The translations under genes and the position numbers were made by a program. The notes beneath the pieces are model-generated. The model was given only the letters and a program-made list of their open reading frames with translations, was not told where the DNA came from and ran no database searches. A stretch of 64,000 nt of DNA from Ascaris suum (lineage: Eukaryota > Nematoda > Chromadorea > Rhabditida > Ascarididae): the NCBI GenBank assembly GCA_013433145.1, contig CM024169.1, positions 13,028,817 to 13,092,816 of the forward strand. The letters run 5' to 3'. This document shows, piece by piece, positions 36,705 through 49,485 of the stretch. How positions within the stretch are numbered: the first letter of the stretch is position 1; each line of letters begins with the position of its first letter.

Positions 36705-39385
36705 ATGCTAGGCGCCGCTAGAATGAGTCCAACGGGTCAAACATGCTACAGTATCGAACAGATCTCCGGAAATGTACATTGCATTAAAGAAGCGGATCAA
36801 TGGGATCGCCAACCATATATGTACCTCATCGTTGGCGATGAAAAAGGTTCTATCTTTTCACGTTAAGTGGACGAATAAACCAATAACTTCATAAGAAGTC
36901 TCAAGCATCCTCTCGCAGTCAGTCTCGCCCTCTCCTTCCCCTCCTGCCCATATACGCTGAAAGTTTAAATTTTATAATATCGTTTAGCTGATCCTTCGAG
37001 GCATTTATAACCTTCAGGTAACAAAAACGGCGATATGGAATAGAGTATTGCTATGCTTATTGGCTTGCTTAATGAAGAGAAAAAGCTATCGTTATCATTT
37101 TCACACTAGCTAACGGTAGCGAATACCGTCGGTAGATTGACTTTTGCCGCGTGACAAGTTGAACCGCCTTAGACGCTAGGCGAGGATCGAAACTGACATC
37201 TCTTACCCCGCCTAAAAGCACAGTTTAGATTTGTCAATTGCCTTTTTATAAGTTTCTAGATGAGTGAGATTGATCGGTTCAGATTGATTGATATTGATCC
37301 GTTCATAGTGTTCATTTGAGCTTTGTTGATCGATACGGGTTGTGGCTCGGGTGATTTGAATAAATTCATTCGATCGAGTGGCGTTATTGGTGATAAGCAA
37401 AAATTGATTGTCCTCAATACGCACAACCATCCTGAACAGGTTTGCTGATCTTTCTTAGCTGTGTCCTTCTTTTTTTGCCAATTTTTCTTTCACTTTTAGC
37501 ATTTATTCTTATTAATTCATACTGCAGTTATTATGATTATTAAAATTGTTGTAATCGATTTGTTCTACTTTCTAACTTGCTCATTCTTCGATCCTATACT
37601 TGGTTATCAATCGCCGATTTTAGCAGTGAACTTCTGAGATAAATAGTGATGATATCGTTTAAAGGGTACAAATCGAACAAATACAAAATTGCCTTGCAAA
37701 TCTGAAAGAAGAACCAAAAATTCTAATTAATCGTATTCGATAAGTGTCTAATTTAGGCGATTAGATTTTAGACTTATGATGCAAGTGATGCAAGTGAAAT
37801 AATTTTACATTTCGTGAAAATTTTTCCAATATTTTTATTTGTTTTTCTTTTAGAAACTTTTGCTAAAATCACCTTTGCTAAAAAACGCATAATGCGCCTC
37901 ATAATGTGTTTTTTAGTGGTGTGAAACACTTTTTTTTTGCTATATCTTTGCACTTCAACAGTATTTGTTTCCTTGGTTTTTTTTTCTGCTATTTGGACTT
38001 AATAAGCTATTATCTTCTTCGATATTCCGCTATCCATATGCGGAAAAAACTTGCAAACTCATTTCAATATGACGTTATGACCCTCATTTCAAGTATTTCT
38101 CAATCTTTTTGTCGATGATAGCTCAACGGAAACACTTACGTTGCTTAAGACTGGAAGCAATTGGAGTTTCTCGACGACCGGAAAGCTTGGCTTATCTCAT
38201 AACGTTGAAAGTCTTTGTGCATCGAATGCTGACAAAAAGTACACGAAGCTGCGTGATACGCAATACGATTGGGAGGTAAGCTGTTATATGAGTCGAAATT
38301 TATGCAGCCATTGCGAAAAATGTTCTCTTCTTTTTGCCATTCTTCATGGCGAAGAAGATTGCAAATGGTTCATCGTGAGTACAATCTAAATAATCGATGA
38401 AATTGCACGAAATGACAACAACTACATAGTGATGAAACATCTGACGATATAGGGATATAAAAGTGCAAGTTTTTTACATTTTCCTATACGTGTACTCGAT
38501 GTCAATCTTCTCGGTTGTGGCGCTTTGCGCGATCTTGCCCGGCTCTATAATGCCTCTTTCTTCGCTTCTGAGACAATCCAAACGTTCTACGATGAGTCTA
38601 GAATGCCATCACAGAAATGTCTCCACCAATCAAAGACGCGTGCATGGGACGCTTAACTTGATATACAGACCAAGGAGGATATTTATTGAAACCAAATATC
38701 TCCTCTTTTAGATGACATCGATGCATACTGTTGAAATAACATAAATATTTTGCTTAATCATTAAAAAATAGCATCAATAGTCGCAACAATTTGCTTAAAT
38801 AGAAACAAAATTGGTGCTTTGATAAAATAATGTATGCGAGAGTAATATTTCCATTAGGATTCATTCAAGCATTTGAGTATTAACAATTATTTAGGTTATA
38901 ACTGCATATGTATGCGGTCAAAATAACAGCAAAAAGGCAAGCAACCAAGCAATGGTGATTCACATGATTCGTTTCGCGTTTGTAGGAAAGCGATTAAATT
39001 TCAGCATTATACTTCCGGTAAAGGTATTTATAGTTATAAGCGAGTAGAACTGTCGATGAGAAATTTTCTAGGTGAAATTATTCAAAATTACTCGCTGGCT
39101 TGCCGATGAAGAGATCATTCTATTGGGTGATAGACGCGAATTGCGCAATATTGTTCAAGTAATTCATGCACCTGGACATACTCCCGACTCCATCGTTCTA
39201 TGGTTCGTTTCGAGTTTATTATTGAAAATCTCAAGATTCCAACATCACGGAAGCAAGGAACGCCAATTCTCGATTATATGTGAGCAGCTGCTTTTTCATG
39301 TTATTCGACGATATCACCAAATAAATATAATTTTTGTATGGCATTTCTTAGCTGCTCAAAATATTTTTCTCATGAAATTCCTATC

Positions 39386-39479
<94 letters not shown>

Positions 39480-41830
39480 TGCCTACATAGTGTTTCTTGA
39501 TTTATCACTGCCATATTTCATTTAAGAATTCTTGATATCACTTCCAGTTAATTATGAATCTTCGAATTCTTCAATTTTAGAAGGCTTCTCGACAGATATT
39601 TTACCTTATATATGGTCGAAATATTGAAATTCTTTCAGGTATGAAAACGATCGTCGGCTTTTCATAGGAGATATCTTCTACCAGTTTGCTGATTTATTAG
39701 TGATGTTAGCGCATTTTTCATTTGAAATTTATTTTTACTGAATTCTTTTTTTGGAATGCGGTAAATTAATGTAAACGATTCTATAATTGTTTCAATTCTC
39801 TCATCTTTTTTAAGGCTAGTAAATTGTGTGTCGCATAGATGGCGTTGATAGTTAGCTGTGCATTGCAAAGGTGATCTTTGATATTGGGCAGTGATAAAAT
39901 GGCGAAAAAAGGGCCCTCTTAGATGATTAGAATGTTAACTGAAACATGTCTGCACAAATCGGAATGCTTATAAAAATCCTTCACGCTCGAATGAATAATT
40001 ACATTAAGTGGGGATAGTAGGGTAAGGGGGGCGGGGAGGAGCGGGGGGAAGGGATAGGAGGAGGGAGGTGGGGTGAGAATTATATCGCATCAGGAAAGTC
40101 TACCGATATGCTAATTTCCATGACAGTTTTTACATAAGTGTGCCCTCTCATTGCTTTTCAAATCATCGTATTCAGAAATCGGCATACCACCCTCATTGAG
40201 TATTGGATTGAAGACTTTAGCATGCAAAAACGTCGAATTCATCGATAAATGCGCTCAAAAGAGCGAGAATCGCTCGCAAAGAATAGAAACATCATTCATT
40301 GGTTGCGAGCAATTATAGCCTTAAATGACAATTTCTCAAAAAGTGCTGATGAATGCTTGCTTGAAATGACACTTAAATCTATCTCCACGCTCAAGTATCT
40401 CGCATTTTTAATTCAGTTCCTCTTTCACTTCGCATCTCATAGTTTTAGAGGCTAGCAACTGTTTAGTTACAAATGGAGCAGTATAAAGCAATACGAAAAG
40501 TCTATACGAGCACTGGTTACATTCGTCGCTCAGCATGAAGAAAGCCACATCAAACCGGTAAGCTTTAAGGTGACATCTGAGGTTATTTTGCATTGAAACA
40601 ATTGAAGCCGAACATCGTCGCTATGTTATTATATTCTCGATCCATAGATTTGTTTCGCAAATTTGTTGATTAAAAACCTCATTAGTCATTTCGAAATTAA
40701 CTCGATATCATGCAGAGTGAATTTGCAATATGTGCTAGGTCTAACGGATCGAAATTCCCTTCGAGACTTGATTAAAGGCGGTTCTATATATTTGCTCGGA
40801 GTTTTTGTGATGATTGCTCAGAAATAAAGAGCAGATCAACTTCCGTATGACTTTTTTCACCAGCTCTGTCAGCGATAAGTTAGCAGTATTGTTCAGCATT
40901 ATTGCCTTAAATTTTGAACACCGATAGTTTTAAATCGAAAATGCGGTGATGATTTTAGAGCAAGACAGTTGGCTTGCAACGGAGCGAAAAAGATGAGTGA
41001 GGAAGGAGAGGAGCTGCTCTCACAGTCGAACTTTTTATTAACATTTTAGTACTGATAAATCTATTACGAGGTTCTGAATAGAAGAAGTGAATATCCGAGG
41101 TTAACTAACTCGTTGCTCCCACCTCCTTCACCTTCATAGTACAGCTGTTACTAAAAAATCTCACAGCTCACATGGATGCATGAAGAACCGATGCTTAATT
41201 TCTTTTTTTTTTTGGGGGGGGGGGGGGATTGAACCCAAACTACTGAAGTAACTTCTTGAATTTTCACGTTTCAGCTTTACTACAGTTCTGCAAAATCAGA
41301 ATGCAATAATCGTTGTTCACCAACACTAAAGAATTTTCATCGATTTTTGCTCGCAGTATTAGCCGGTACGCAACATGGAACACCGTTACAGATCGGTGAA
41401 TATGAAGGAAGCAGATTTGAGACTAGAGATAAAGGCAAGAATTTCGATCATCTCAGTTTATCACTAGCGAATTTGCATTTCATCAATCAAAAATCAACAC
41501 TAGCAATAGTAAATACCTAATTTCAGCGATATTTTACTAAGAAAACTTCTTATAGAGATGAAGACATAGAACGAATAAAATAACTAGAATTATAAATACC
41601 GAAAAATTCAAACAGAGCATAAAGACCGGCAATATTTAGGTAACAATGTTTTTGTATTTCTCTGATATTGTTGAAAGTGTTGATAGGTGCCACTTCCACG
41701 AAATATGAACACAAGAATTTTCATAGCTTTTTCACTCAATATAAGTTTATTTTCAGCTATACGATTAGTGTTATCACGTCGAATTGTCGAACAATTAAAC
41801 GAAGCAAGACGTAATTTATCAAAGCGTTAA
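36705..41830 (+). CDS. Metallo-beta-lactamase-fold protein (MBLAC2-like)
   Basis: Eight exons with matching phases: 36705-36846, 37321-37439, 38150-38275, 39072-39202, 39639-39699, 40456-40557, 41275-41434, 41757-41830; 304 residues. The fold's landmarks appear in order: YLIVGDEKALLIDTGCGSG (strand plus Asp-Thr-Gly), NTHNHPEQTG in the place of the metal motif TH-x-H-x-D-H-x-G, VIHAPGHTPDS (third His), RRLFIGDIFYQ (bridging Asp), and LYYSSAKSE where members usually have a Gly-His. The C-terminus ends in a helix (LSRRIVEQLNEARRNLSKR). Single-domain relatives of human MBLAC2, an acyl-CoA thioesterase, are the closest match I can suggest. Two ligand positions are changed, so hydrolase activity is uncertain. 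No signal peptide is seen, so it is probably intracellular. The 39699/40456 junction is the least certain. Intron 7 starts with GC, not GT. AATAAA lies at 41856-41861. Confidence 0.88.
39389..39477. repeat. (TA)n microsatellite
   Basis: About 88 bases of alternating TA inside intron 4 of the lactamase-fold gene. Confidence 0.97.
41203..41227. repeat. T11-G14 homopolymer junction
   Basis: Eleven T followed directly by fourteen G in intron 6 of the lactamase-fold gene. The same T-then-G structure recurs at 59122-59147. Confidence 0.9.
41435..41756 (+). other. Probable GC-AG intron
   Basis: The exon ends ...GATAAAG, followed by GCAAGA, close to the consensus of rare GC-AG introns (AG|GCAAGT). 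The acceptor TTTTCAG ends at 41756. Joining the two restores phase (G + CT = Ala) and leads into a well-formed C-terminal helix, whereas reading through gives an AT-biased tail ending at 41520. Confidence 0.6.
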
Positions 41831-41869
41831 GTTCTGGTCGGAAAAACGCTATGAAAATAAAAATTTGAG

Positions 41870-43500
41870 GAAAATTTTTCTTCGCATATATATTCGCTAT
41901 TAAGCATTCATTAGTATCGTCTATAGTATGAGATAATCTGATATATAATAGATAAATATGCAATACATATATTATGATATAACATGTAACATTAATTGAA
42001 ATTCATCAATCAACGTATATGACATTGATAATAAATAGAAAAATATTGAGAGTACTGATAGGAATTTTTATCTTTTAGCATTGTATGCAAAGAAATTTTT
42101 CAAAAATGATGATTTTGAGGGGGAAATATTTACTTCCGCGAAGCAAAAATTTGATTCTTACATAATTGGAAGACGTTTTATAAATGTATGAAAGAAAACG
42201 CAAAAAAATAGTGGAGAAAAATGATCAATGATCGCCTCTTTAATAAATGACATCATCTTGCTTCATCTTTTCCTTGAACAAAAAAAAATCGCTTATATTG
42301 TTTTGTTAAACATAATTTTTAATGCAAATTTTGCAATTGCATAGCACGGAATATAACGCTCTATTTTTTATTTCTGCTCAAATTCACTACTATTGATGAA
42401 GTCATTCTTTTGGCCTTTCTAATAGAATTTTGAATAGGTGAATGAATGTTTGCTAAGTATTAGGTAAATAATGAGAAAGGCTTCCTGACGGTTACGCATC
42501 AAGATCGATTTATGTCGGCCTTTGTAGCGCTATTATTTTTTGGCAATTTGATTTCGCAGTATTCACTCGAATATTCTTCCGATCTTTTGATTTAGTGTGA
42601 CGATCTTGTTCTCCTTCATTCCGTTCTGCTTCGAGGACTCACAATACGATTTCAATCGTCTACCTTTATTTCATGATGATTTTAACACATGTGTAAAATC
42701 ATATTTGCGAGAAAAACATTTAGGTGTCACCCATTTTCCTTCCACAGGTGTCACCATTTCCCCCCCCCCCTCTTCAACGCACTCTAATATCAGTCCTTTT
42801 TGATCCCTGGTGAAAACACGAAATTACATTAGAGCGTAATTGCTGTCTGCCTGACAGCTGACCTGCATTGATCGATCGTTACCAAAGGTGGAATACTCCA
42901 ATTTTTTCCACCATCAGCAGGTTATTTAGATTTGTCGATCACCTCTGTGAAGTGTACCTTCTGCCACGCTTTCCTTAAACGTGGGAAAGCATAGGAAGGC
43001 CTCATTCATGTTCACTACCTAGGTCTCACATGCGTTCTCATCCACTTATTCCATAATTGCCTTATGCACATGGGTAAACAGTCCACAACTTCATCCACGA
43101 CACATTGCATCTCTTGGCGATTGCACTCTACAGGTATAAGTTGAACATTACAAATTGCTCATTTTGAAATTCGGGCAACTGAAACGTTTTTTTCACTCGT
43201 AATTTCGATCGTTAGAGATTGATGCCGGAATGAATGAACAAAAATAATTCCTTCCATTTTCAAAGCTTCTTATGGAAATTTTCCCTTGAGGAAATGAATA
43301 AAAATTTTCTAAGCTTGATTTTTGATCCTCAATATGAAAGAAAAGCGTCTCATGGCAGTTGAATTTTTAGATATGACTCTTTAAAAGGCTATTTTTTCTT
43401 TATCGATTTGCTCATAGTCGTTTTCTTCGATGGACAAAAATTGTTACATAAAGAATTTCTATTAGCTAAATAAATTTCTTATCTTTCTTATCCTCGAATG
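41870..43500. other. Intergenic between the lactamase-fold and transporter genes
   Basis: Convergent gene ends flank this stretch. A plus-strand open frame at 42597-42803 and a short signal-like frame at 42512-42595 have no usable splice link, and neither is supported. A C11 tract lies at 42760-42770. Confidence 0.4.
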
Positions 43501-43504
43501 AATA

Positions 43505-46500
43505 TTAAATATCATCGCATAATGTCCATTTAGCTGGTTTTGCCGAACAAAATACGATAAAAATGGTATTGCAAATGAAGAGTACAGCCGCATAAACGAA
43601 AAATACAAGACGCCATTGCTCGAATGTATTGTCGGGTGTTAGGCACGGTACGATAAATGAACCCGAAAAAAGTGTCAAGCATATTAGAACCTGCAAAAAA
43701 AAAGAGAGTAATATCATCCAATATAAGGAGAGTCTGTCCTTATGCGATCATATTACATTGTTAATTTTGAAAACTACGTTGATAATTCGCTTAATTCTCA
43801 AATTATCTGCGAATTCACATAGATTTATCTAGTTTTATATTGGAAATAATAAAATAAGCGTATTGAACGAAGTTAATTGCTATACAAATTATTGAATCAA
43901 CGTAGTATTTATTATTATCTATGAAATATGTGAATTTGGCAAAAAATTACGAAAATTGAAATTTGTGCACTAAATATTCCTATTGATCGTATCATTGCAT
44001 CAAAAAATAATTAGAACATTGTAAACACTAAGGAGAAACTTTTTTCATAAACTGTTTAGCCCAAAACATCACAGAAATATTGGTTCGTTTAAAAAAGCCA
44101 TAATAGCATAGGAAGTCGTATTTGATGCTTTGAAAGTTTTCTTTCGTCTTGAAAAGAGGCCAAGGATAATGTCGATAATGGCTATCCACAAGTCGGCATC
44201 TCTTTTCAAGATTGTTTCTCAGGTAGACCGTGTTTTCAGCGATAAAAACCACAATACTATACCAATAACAAGTGGGAATACACACCTGAACAAATCCCAT
44301 CACCGTTGGACTATATTGCCTTGCGACAAGGACAGCACTTTTACTGCAACCACCGGCAGCGAATCCAAGCATGCCTAACGGCAATATAGCAAGTGTCACA
44401 TGTATACGGATATCATTGGGCGGTGAAAACGCTAGAAGAACAAGTAAAACTGCACACCCGTATTGTGCCAATGAGTTGAAAATTCGTAGCTTGCATTTCT
44501 CCGATATGAAGCTTATATGATCGCTGCACACTCCACTCACTATCTTCAATAATAGCTGAAATATCATTCATTGTTCCAATATGGGGAAAAAAATCGTTGA
44601 CAGAAATTTTGTTGGAACGACGGTGAGGGTTTCAGATCGCCTATCGATAGAGATCATCTCAGTTTCAAAATTAAGCGTCCTTTGTTATTTAGAGACTTTT
44701 TTTTCCTATGTTCTTCCTGTGTATATACGACCAACATTTTTCAAATTTGCCTTTATTGACAGCTTGTTGTCAAGGATAAGTGCCTGTTAGTGATATGTTT
44801 AAAGAGTGCCAAAGTATTTGACGTCATAGTGTTGTGTCGTTTAATTTTTTGAAATTTTGGCATTGTTAGATAAGAGAGTCTCATAGAACGCAAAGTGCCT
44901 TAGTTTTATTGAGAAGACATACCACTGTTGCTAAATGGTAGATATTTTCGGCGCTTTCAGATGCAAATAATGTTATCCAGCTATTTTTTGAAATTGGCCG
45001 AAACTTAAAATGCATGAGCAAATGTGGTACTAAAATATACTATAAATATCAGAAATTCTATTACTTTTACGCGACGAGCAGATGAGCACATATTTTACTA
45101 CAAGGATTTATTGATGCATATATATACCTGTAGTGCAAGTGGAATAGAACAGAGAAAGCCAGTGCTAGTCGTCGAAATTCCAAGCACCCAAGTGAAATAC
45201 ATCGGAAGGAAAGTAATCGTGAGCTGTGTGGCATAAAATGTACCGATAATAGCAGTCCATATCGCATAAATCGGTAAACTTGTAAGAATTTCCTTATAAG
45301 GAGTCTGAAAACTAATGCTGCAAGAAGTTGATCGTTCATAAATGCAAATTTTCGATTAGTCAATTAATAAACATTTCTATTCCGCCCACAAATTTTCATT
45401 AGAAGATAAGCAAAAGACCATAAAAAATAACAAAATGAAGAACCATTTCAATCATCTTGTCTACGCTGCGCAATCCTCTCTCAATAATAGAAATTTCGAA
45501 GTATGTGCAATTTGATATTGAAGCGCTTAAGATAATGATAAAAGATTACTTAGAAATTTGCAAGCAAAATTGTTGTAAACAATTCATCGAGAAAAGAATA
45601 AAAAATTTCTGATATTATTATCACCTAATATTATCATCTAATATTGTGGATAAAATCTATGAACGCAACGTATAGATATATTTAACATCGTATTTCAATT
45701 TTATTTTTGATATACAAATATTTTAGCAATGCTTGCGCTGATTTAAAACATCACACAATATTATTTTGGCAATAATCTCAAACCTTTTTTGATGGTTTGA
45801 ATATAACGTCGATTTTTCCAACCGATATCTTCCTGAATTCTTTCGCACCAACGAAAGGATGCTTATGTGGGCGATCTCTATAAATTACATACAATCTTCT
45901 TCATTATAAGCGCTCTAATAGTAAAATTTTAGCAGTTAAATTAGTAATTCACTGCAAAAATCCTCTGTGAAATCGTTGAAAAAGTTTTAAAAAAAAAGCT
46001 TTAGTGAATAAAGTGAAAACATAGAAAACAGACGTTGAAGCACCTGAAATATAGAATCCATATAGAGCATAGAATTGCACATATTGTTGCATGTGCATAG
46101 AACACAGACGGCCAACCACCTGAAATCTTGAAATCGAATTAACCGAAGTGATTCATCATCACACTACAATGACTAAAGCAAAGCTAGTTCAAAACATTTT
46201 GCTCGAATTCATTGAAATCAAAGACTTTAAATCATATTACAGCTATTAAGTTGCAATGGAAATGCTAAATGAAAGTTCGAATTCATCTGTTTTCGTAGAG
46301 ATCTCAATGCTTCAATGGCGCAAATGGGCGATTTTCATAGCGTATTGCTAACTTCTGAATCTTTTTTCATAGTCGAAGAGCATCTGATTTCATCTATTTT
46401 ATCACCTACGTGCACTGATAAATGGTTTTATACTCAATAAATCCTGTAATGAATGTGTGGAAAGGCAGTAAGCAACGTTACAGTTATGGTTTTCATCAGA

Positions 46501-49203
46501 GGGAAATCTGCTTATAACTTACCAAACGATGACATCCATCCCGAAATAGGCATACTAAATATACTAGAAAGTTGATAATACCCTGAGAGTAACGATATAA
46601 ATAGTCCACTTTCCTTTAAAGATGACCAATGAGACATTATGATGCCTACGACAGGAAAAAGATTTGATATGGTACAACCCTGCAAGTGAACTTTCATTCA
46701 TTTTTATTTGTGGTCATGAAGTTTTGAATGTCAGTTTCATTTGCTATTGTGACTATAATCTGTGCAGTAGCCATTCGAGTAGCTTTACTTATTATTGAAA
46801 TTGAGTTATTTTATGTAGTTGACTATCGTTAGAATTTATTCAGGACTCCTTGTAAAACGAGCCATGTTAAAGGAAAGACGCACTCTACCACCATTGTGGA
46901 GAAGTTTGAAAGTAGAAGCTGAAAAATTTCAGCACAAAAGCTCACTTACAAAACAGCATAACGATTCATAGTTCTTCCGAGTCATAGATTATGTCTATCA
47001 ATTTTGTGGCTTTTACGACGACAACTGGAACGGCCAAAAGGATAATATCAAAAAAATATATATTGATGCGGTTGGGAATAGTAACCGAATTCCTGGTAGT
47101 TACCTGCTCGGTTTGCATAAAGCAAATAATGGTTCATGAGACTTTATTATGCAAATTTCAGTGTTGAGTTACCCTTGCGAAAGATTTTCCTTATCAATAG
47201 GATACACTATTTCAAACCTTATAAAAATCGTTGCACTGAAATTAATGAGTAGCAATGAATAAATGATATAGTATTTTTGCATTTTTCTTGCATTACACAA
47301 TCTCTATTCAAGGAAGAATATGCGTTTATACCTGAAAAAAACGTACAACACATAAAGTATAAAAACCATTGCACGCAGCTTCTGGTATTAAAGCTGTCAA
47401 TAGCGTATTGAAAATACCGACAACCGCAATCACCTTACGAGTACCAAATTTGCTAATTGCCAAACCAATGGGAATAGCGCCTGCCAATGCGCCAATGAAT
47501 ACAGCTGAAATCATTGCAGTACAATAAATAATAATCTCAGTTTTTTAGGTGGCGAAAATTTCCCACTAGATTTCAGGAAGCAGCGGCCAGTCGGATGACC
47601 TTAACAACTAGCATAAATGTTATCATAGATCAATACACTGTACTTATGCACAACTTAATAAAGTCGGGCAATCTGCATTAATCCAACGTAAACAGAGAAT
47701 ATGTTTTGTGTGCGTAATTGGAAACCATTCAATGCGTTCATAATCTGCAGCAAACTCAGGCTTCTAGGCTCATTTATGAAAAAAAAGCCCAAATTCCGTA
47801 TTTTTCTATGCTCATATTGAGCCTTTCACCAGCTTGCAAATAACAGTCTTTCGGACCCTTCTGCAATCTTTTCTGCCAAAAGTGAAAAAATCGTTCAGCG
47901 GTAGAAAGCTGTTATATCAAGTTTCGAGAATAAGTAGGCGCTAACCCCCAATAACAAGTAATTAATCAACTAAGGATTACTGTTGATCAGAGGAGCAAAT
48001 TCAATCTGATCGAATCCGCATAATCTTCTTGCAATTATAATGTGATAATTGCCGAAATAAACTGAACATTCTTCACATAAATTGCATTGAAATTAACGAA
48101 GATTTACCTTTGATATTCAGTGAATTTTCCTCATCTTTCTCCGAAACAATTGCTAAATTTTAAAGCGATTTCCTTTCACTTTGCACGAATTCTGAGTGAT
48201 CTTTCGCAATTTATTACTTACTTACTTATTATGGATGATTAGTTAATGAAATCACAAAATTTACAAATTTTCTGTGATTATTTAGTTCAAAAAAAATTTT
48301 TTTTAATTCCTCAACGCAGATTGTTTTAATCTAAGCATATGTGGAAAAATTTTTTCATTATCCAAAAAAAACTGTTTACCTGGTGAAGTTCTTAATATTT
48401 CAATGCAGGTGTTTAAATTTACTCTCTAAGATGCATTTTTGAGTACGAACGAAATGTCACCTGCGAATAAAATGCTCTTCTGAAGAGTCGTATGAATAAA
48501 TCGCCGTTCTGACATCGACAATGATGGATCGTTATAATTGATAGTGCGTTTTGTTTGTGTAACATTATAAAGAGGTGATGATTTGATATCGGTCATTGCC
48601 ACATATGTTGTATTAAATGCGATTACGCTTTAATCATGAAAACTTTATTATTAGTATTTCTCTAAGGAAGATTACTGAGGTATTATTTACTAAGTTATAA
48701 TTATATCAAGCAATTTTCTTTTCTTCTAATTTTATTATCGAATAGAATTTCTTCATAATTAAGCTTTTTTTTTGCTTTCATCGAAAGCTTTCACGATAAG
48801 TGAGTGCAGCTTATAGCAATTCAAGAGTATTTTATTTTTAAATGATATATACTTTCTAAAGTATTGCATAAATACCTACTAGAAGATATCTATGAAAAGT
48901 ATCAATAGCAAAAAAGCAATAAATTTGCATAAAGTTCATGAGTCAACTGTCAATTAGGCTAGTACTAATATCGGTGATGTTTGAAATTAGTCTAAATTTG
49001 ATTGACATTATCTCACTAATGAGAACTTGAAATAACTGACGTTGACATAAGAATTGAGAGGTAGAGTGATCCAAGTACGAGAACAACATATCGTGTTTTA
49101 TTACCACATGCGCAGAAAACAGCCCGATTGAGTTGCTCAATTTCACGTCTATCGATGTTCAATTTTTTCGTTAGCAAATCTTCTTTTTTCGTTGTTCTCG
49201 CTG
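43505..49203 (-). CDS. SLC17-type major facilitator (anion transporter), 5' end incomplete
   Basis: Nine exons, minus strand, all phases matching: 49203-49041, 48627-48461, 47504-47332, 46679-46523, 46119-46044, 45877-45784, 45304-45128, 44555-44286, 43690-43505 (stop). About 487 residues. The order of features follows the SLC17 family: TM1 (RYVVLVLGSLYLSILMS), a long polar loop (YNVTQTKRTINYN, with a glycosylation sequon), LQKSILFAAVFIGALAGAIP, the GLAISKFGTRKV loop (motif A, with its usual Asp replaced by Ser), TM4 VVRFFQGCTISNLFP, a central cytosolic loop (DRPHKHPFVGAKEFRKI), TPYKEILTSLPIYAIW, then the C-terminal helices, ending AKPAKWTLCDDI. SLC17 proteins move organic anions or phosphate; the substrate here cannot be told. 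The acceptor at 48628 (TTAAAG) is weak. The first exon shown begins in mid-codon and has no in-frame start, so exons lie upstream, most likely those at 49486-50395. Confidence 0.88.
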
Positions 49204-49485
49204 CTAAATTGAAAGAATATATTTGGAAACAATTGAAAAATTCAGTGGGAAAAATTCAACGAATTTAGAATTGTTGAATTTCTGAGTGCTTGTTTAAAGA
49301 ACGTACTTTAATATTTCGATTGTAGAAATTTCTAAAATAATTAGAATATTCTAAGTAATTCATCAATTATATTTCATTATTTCTATGTAAAGGAATTTAT
49401 TATATAAAATTCTTTTGTTAATTCAATGCATCATTATTAATTTAAGACGAAATTAAGTTCTATTAAATTCTATGAGGAAATTGTC

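Noticed and set aside
37140..37215. Minus-strand GTTTCGATCCTCGCC resembling a tRNA B-box
   Set aside because: No T-stem pairing and no A-box at the right spacing; more likely chance or an old tRNA-derived fragment.
37212..37430. Minus-strand 72-codon frame
   Set aside because: It is the antisense shadow of the lactamase-fold exon at 37321-37439, which carries the Asp-Thr-Gly and His-x-His motifs on the plus strand.
38470..38650. Plus-strand frame reading LLGCGALRDLARLYNASFF between lactamase-fold exons
   Set aside because: At first it seemed to align with the metal-motif exon, but exons 37321-37439 and 38150-38275 supply that region in phase, and this segment has no acceptor that fits.
40249..40455. 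Plus-strand 68-codon frame inside lactamase-fold intron 5
   Set aside because: No usable splice phase with the neighbouring exons; exon 40456-40557 follows directly with its own acceptor.
41214..41250. Minus-strand GGGTTCAATCCC resembling a tRNA B-box next to the G tract
   Set aside because: The resemblance comes from the C-run; no cloverleaf can be drawn from the flanks.
42512..42803. Signal-like frame MSAFVALLFFGNLISQYS followed by a 68-codon frame
   Set aside because: The first frame has no internal GT donor before its stop, so the two cannot be joined; neither has a recognisable domain.
45067..45363. Minus-strand 98-codon frame
   Set aside because: Wrong frame of the transporter exon 45304-45128; the correct frame begins TPYKEILTSLP.
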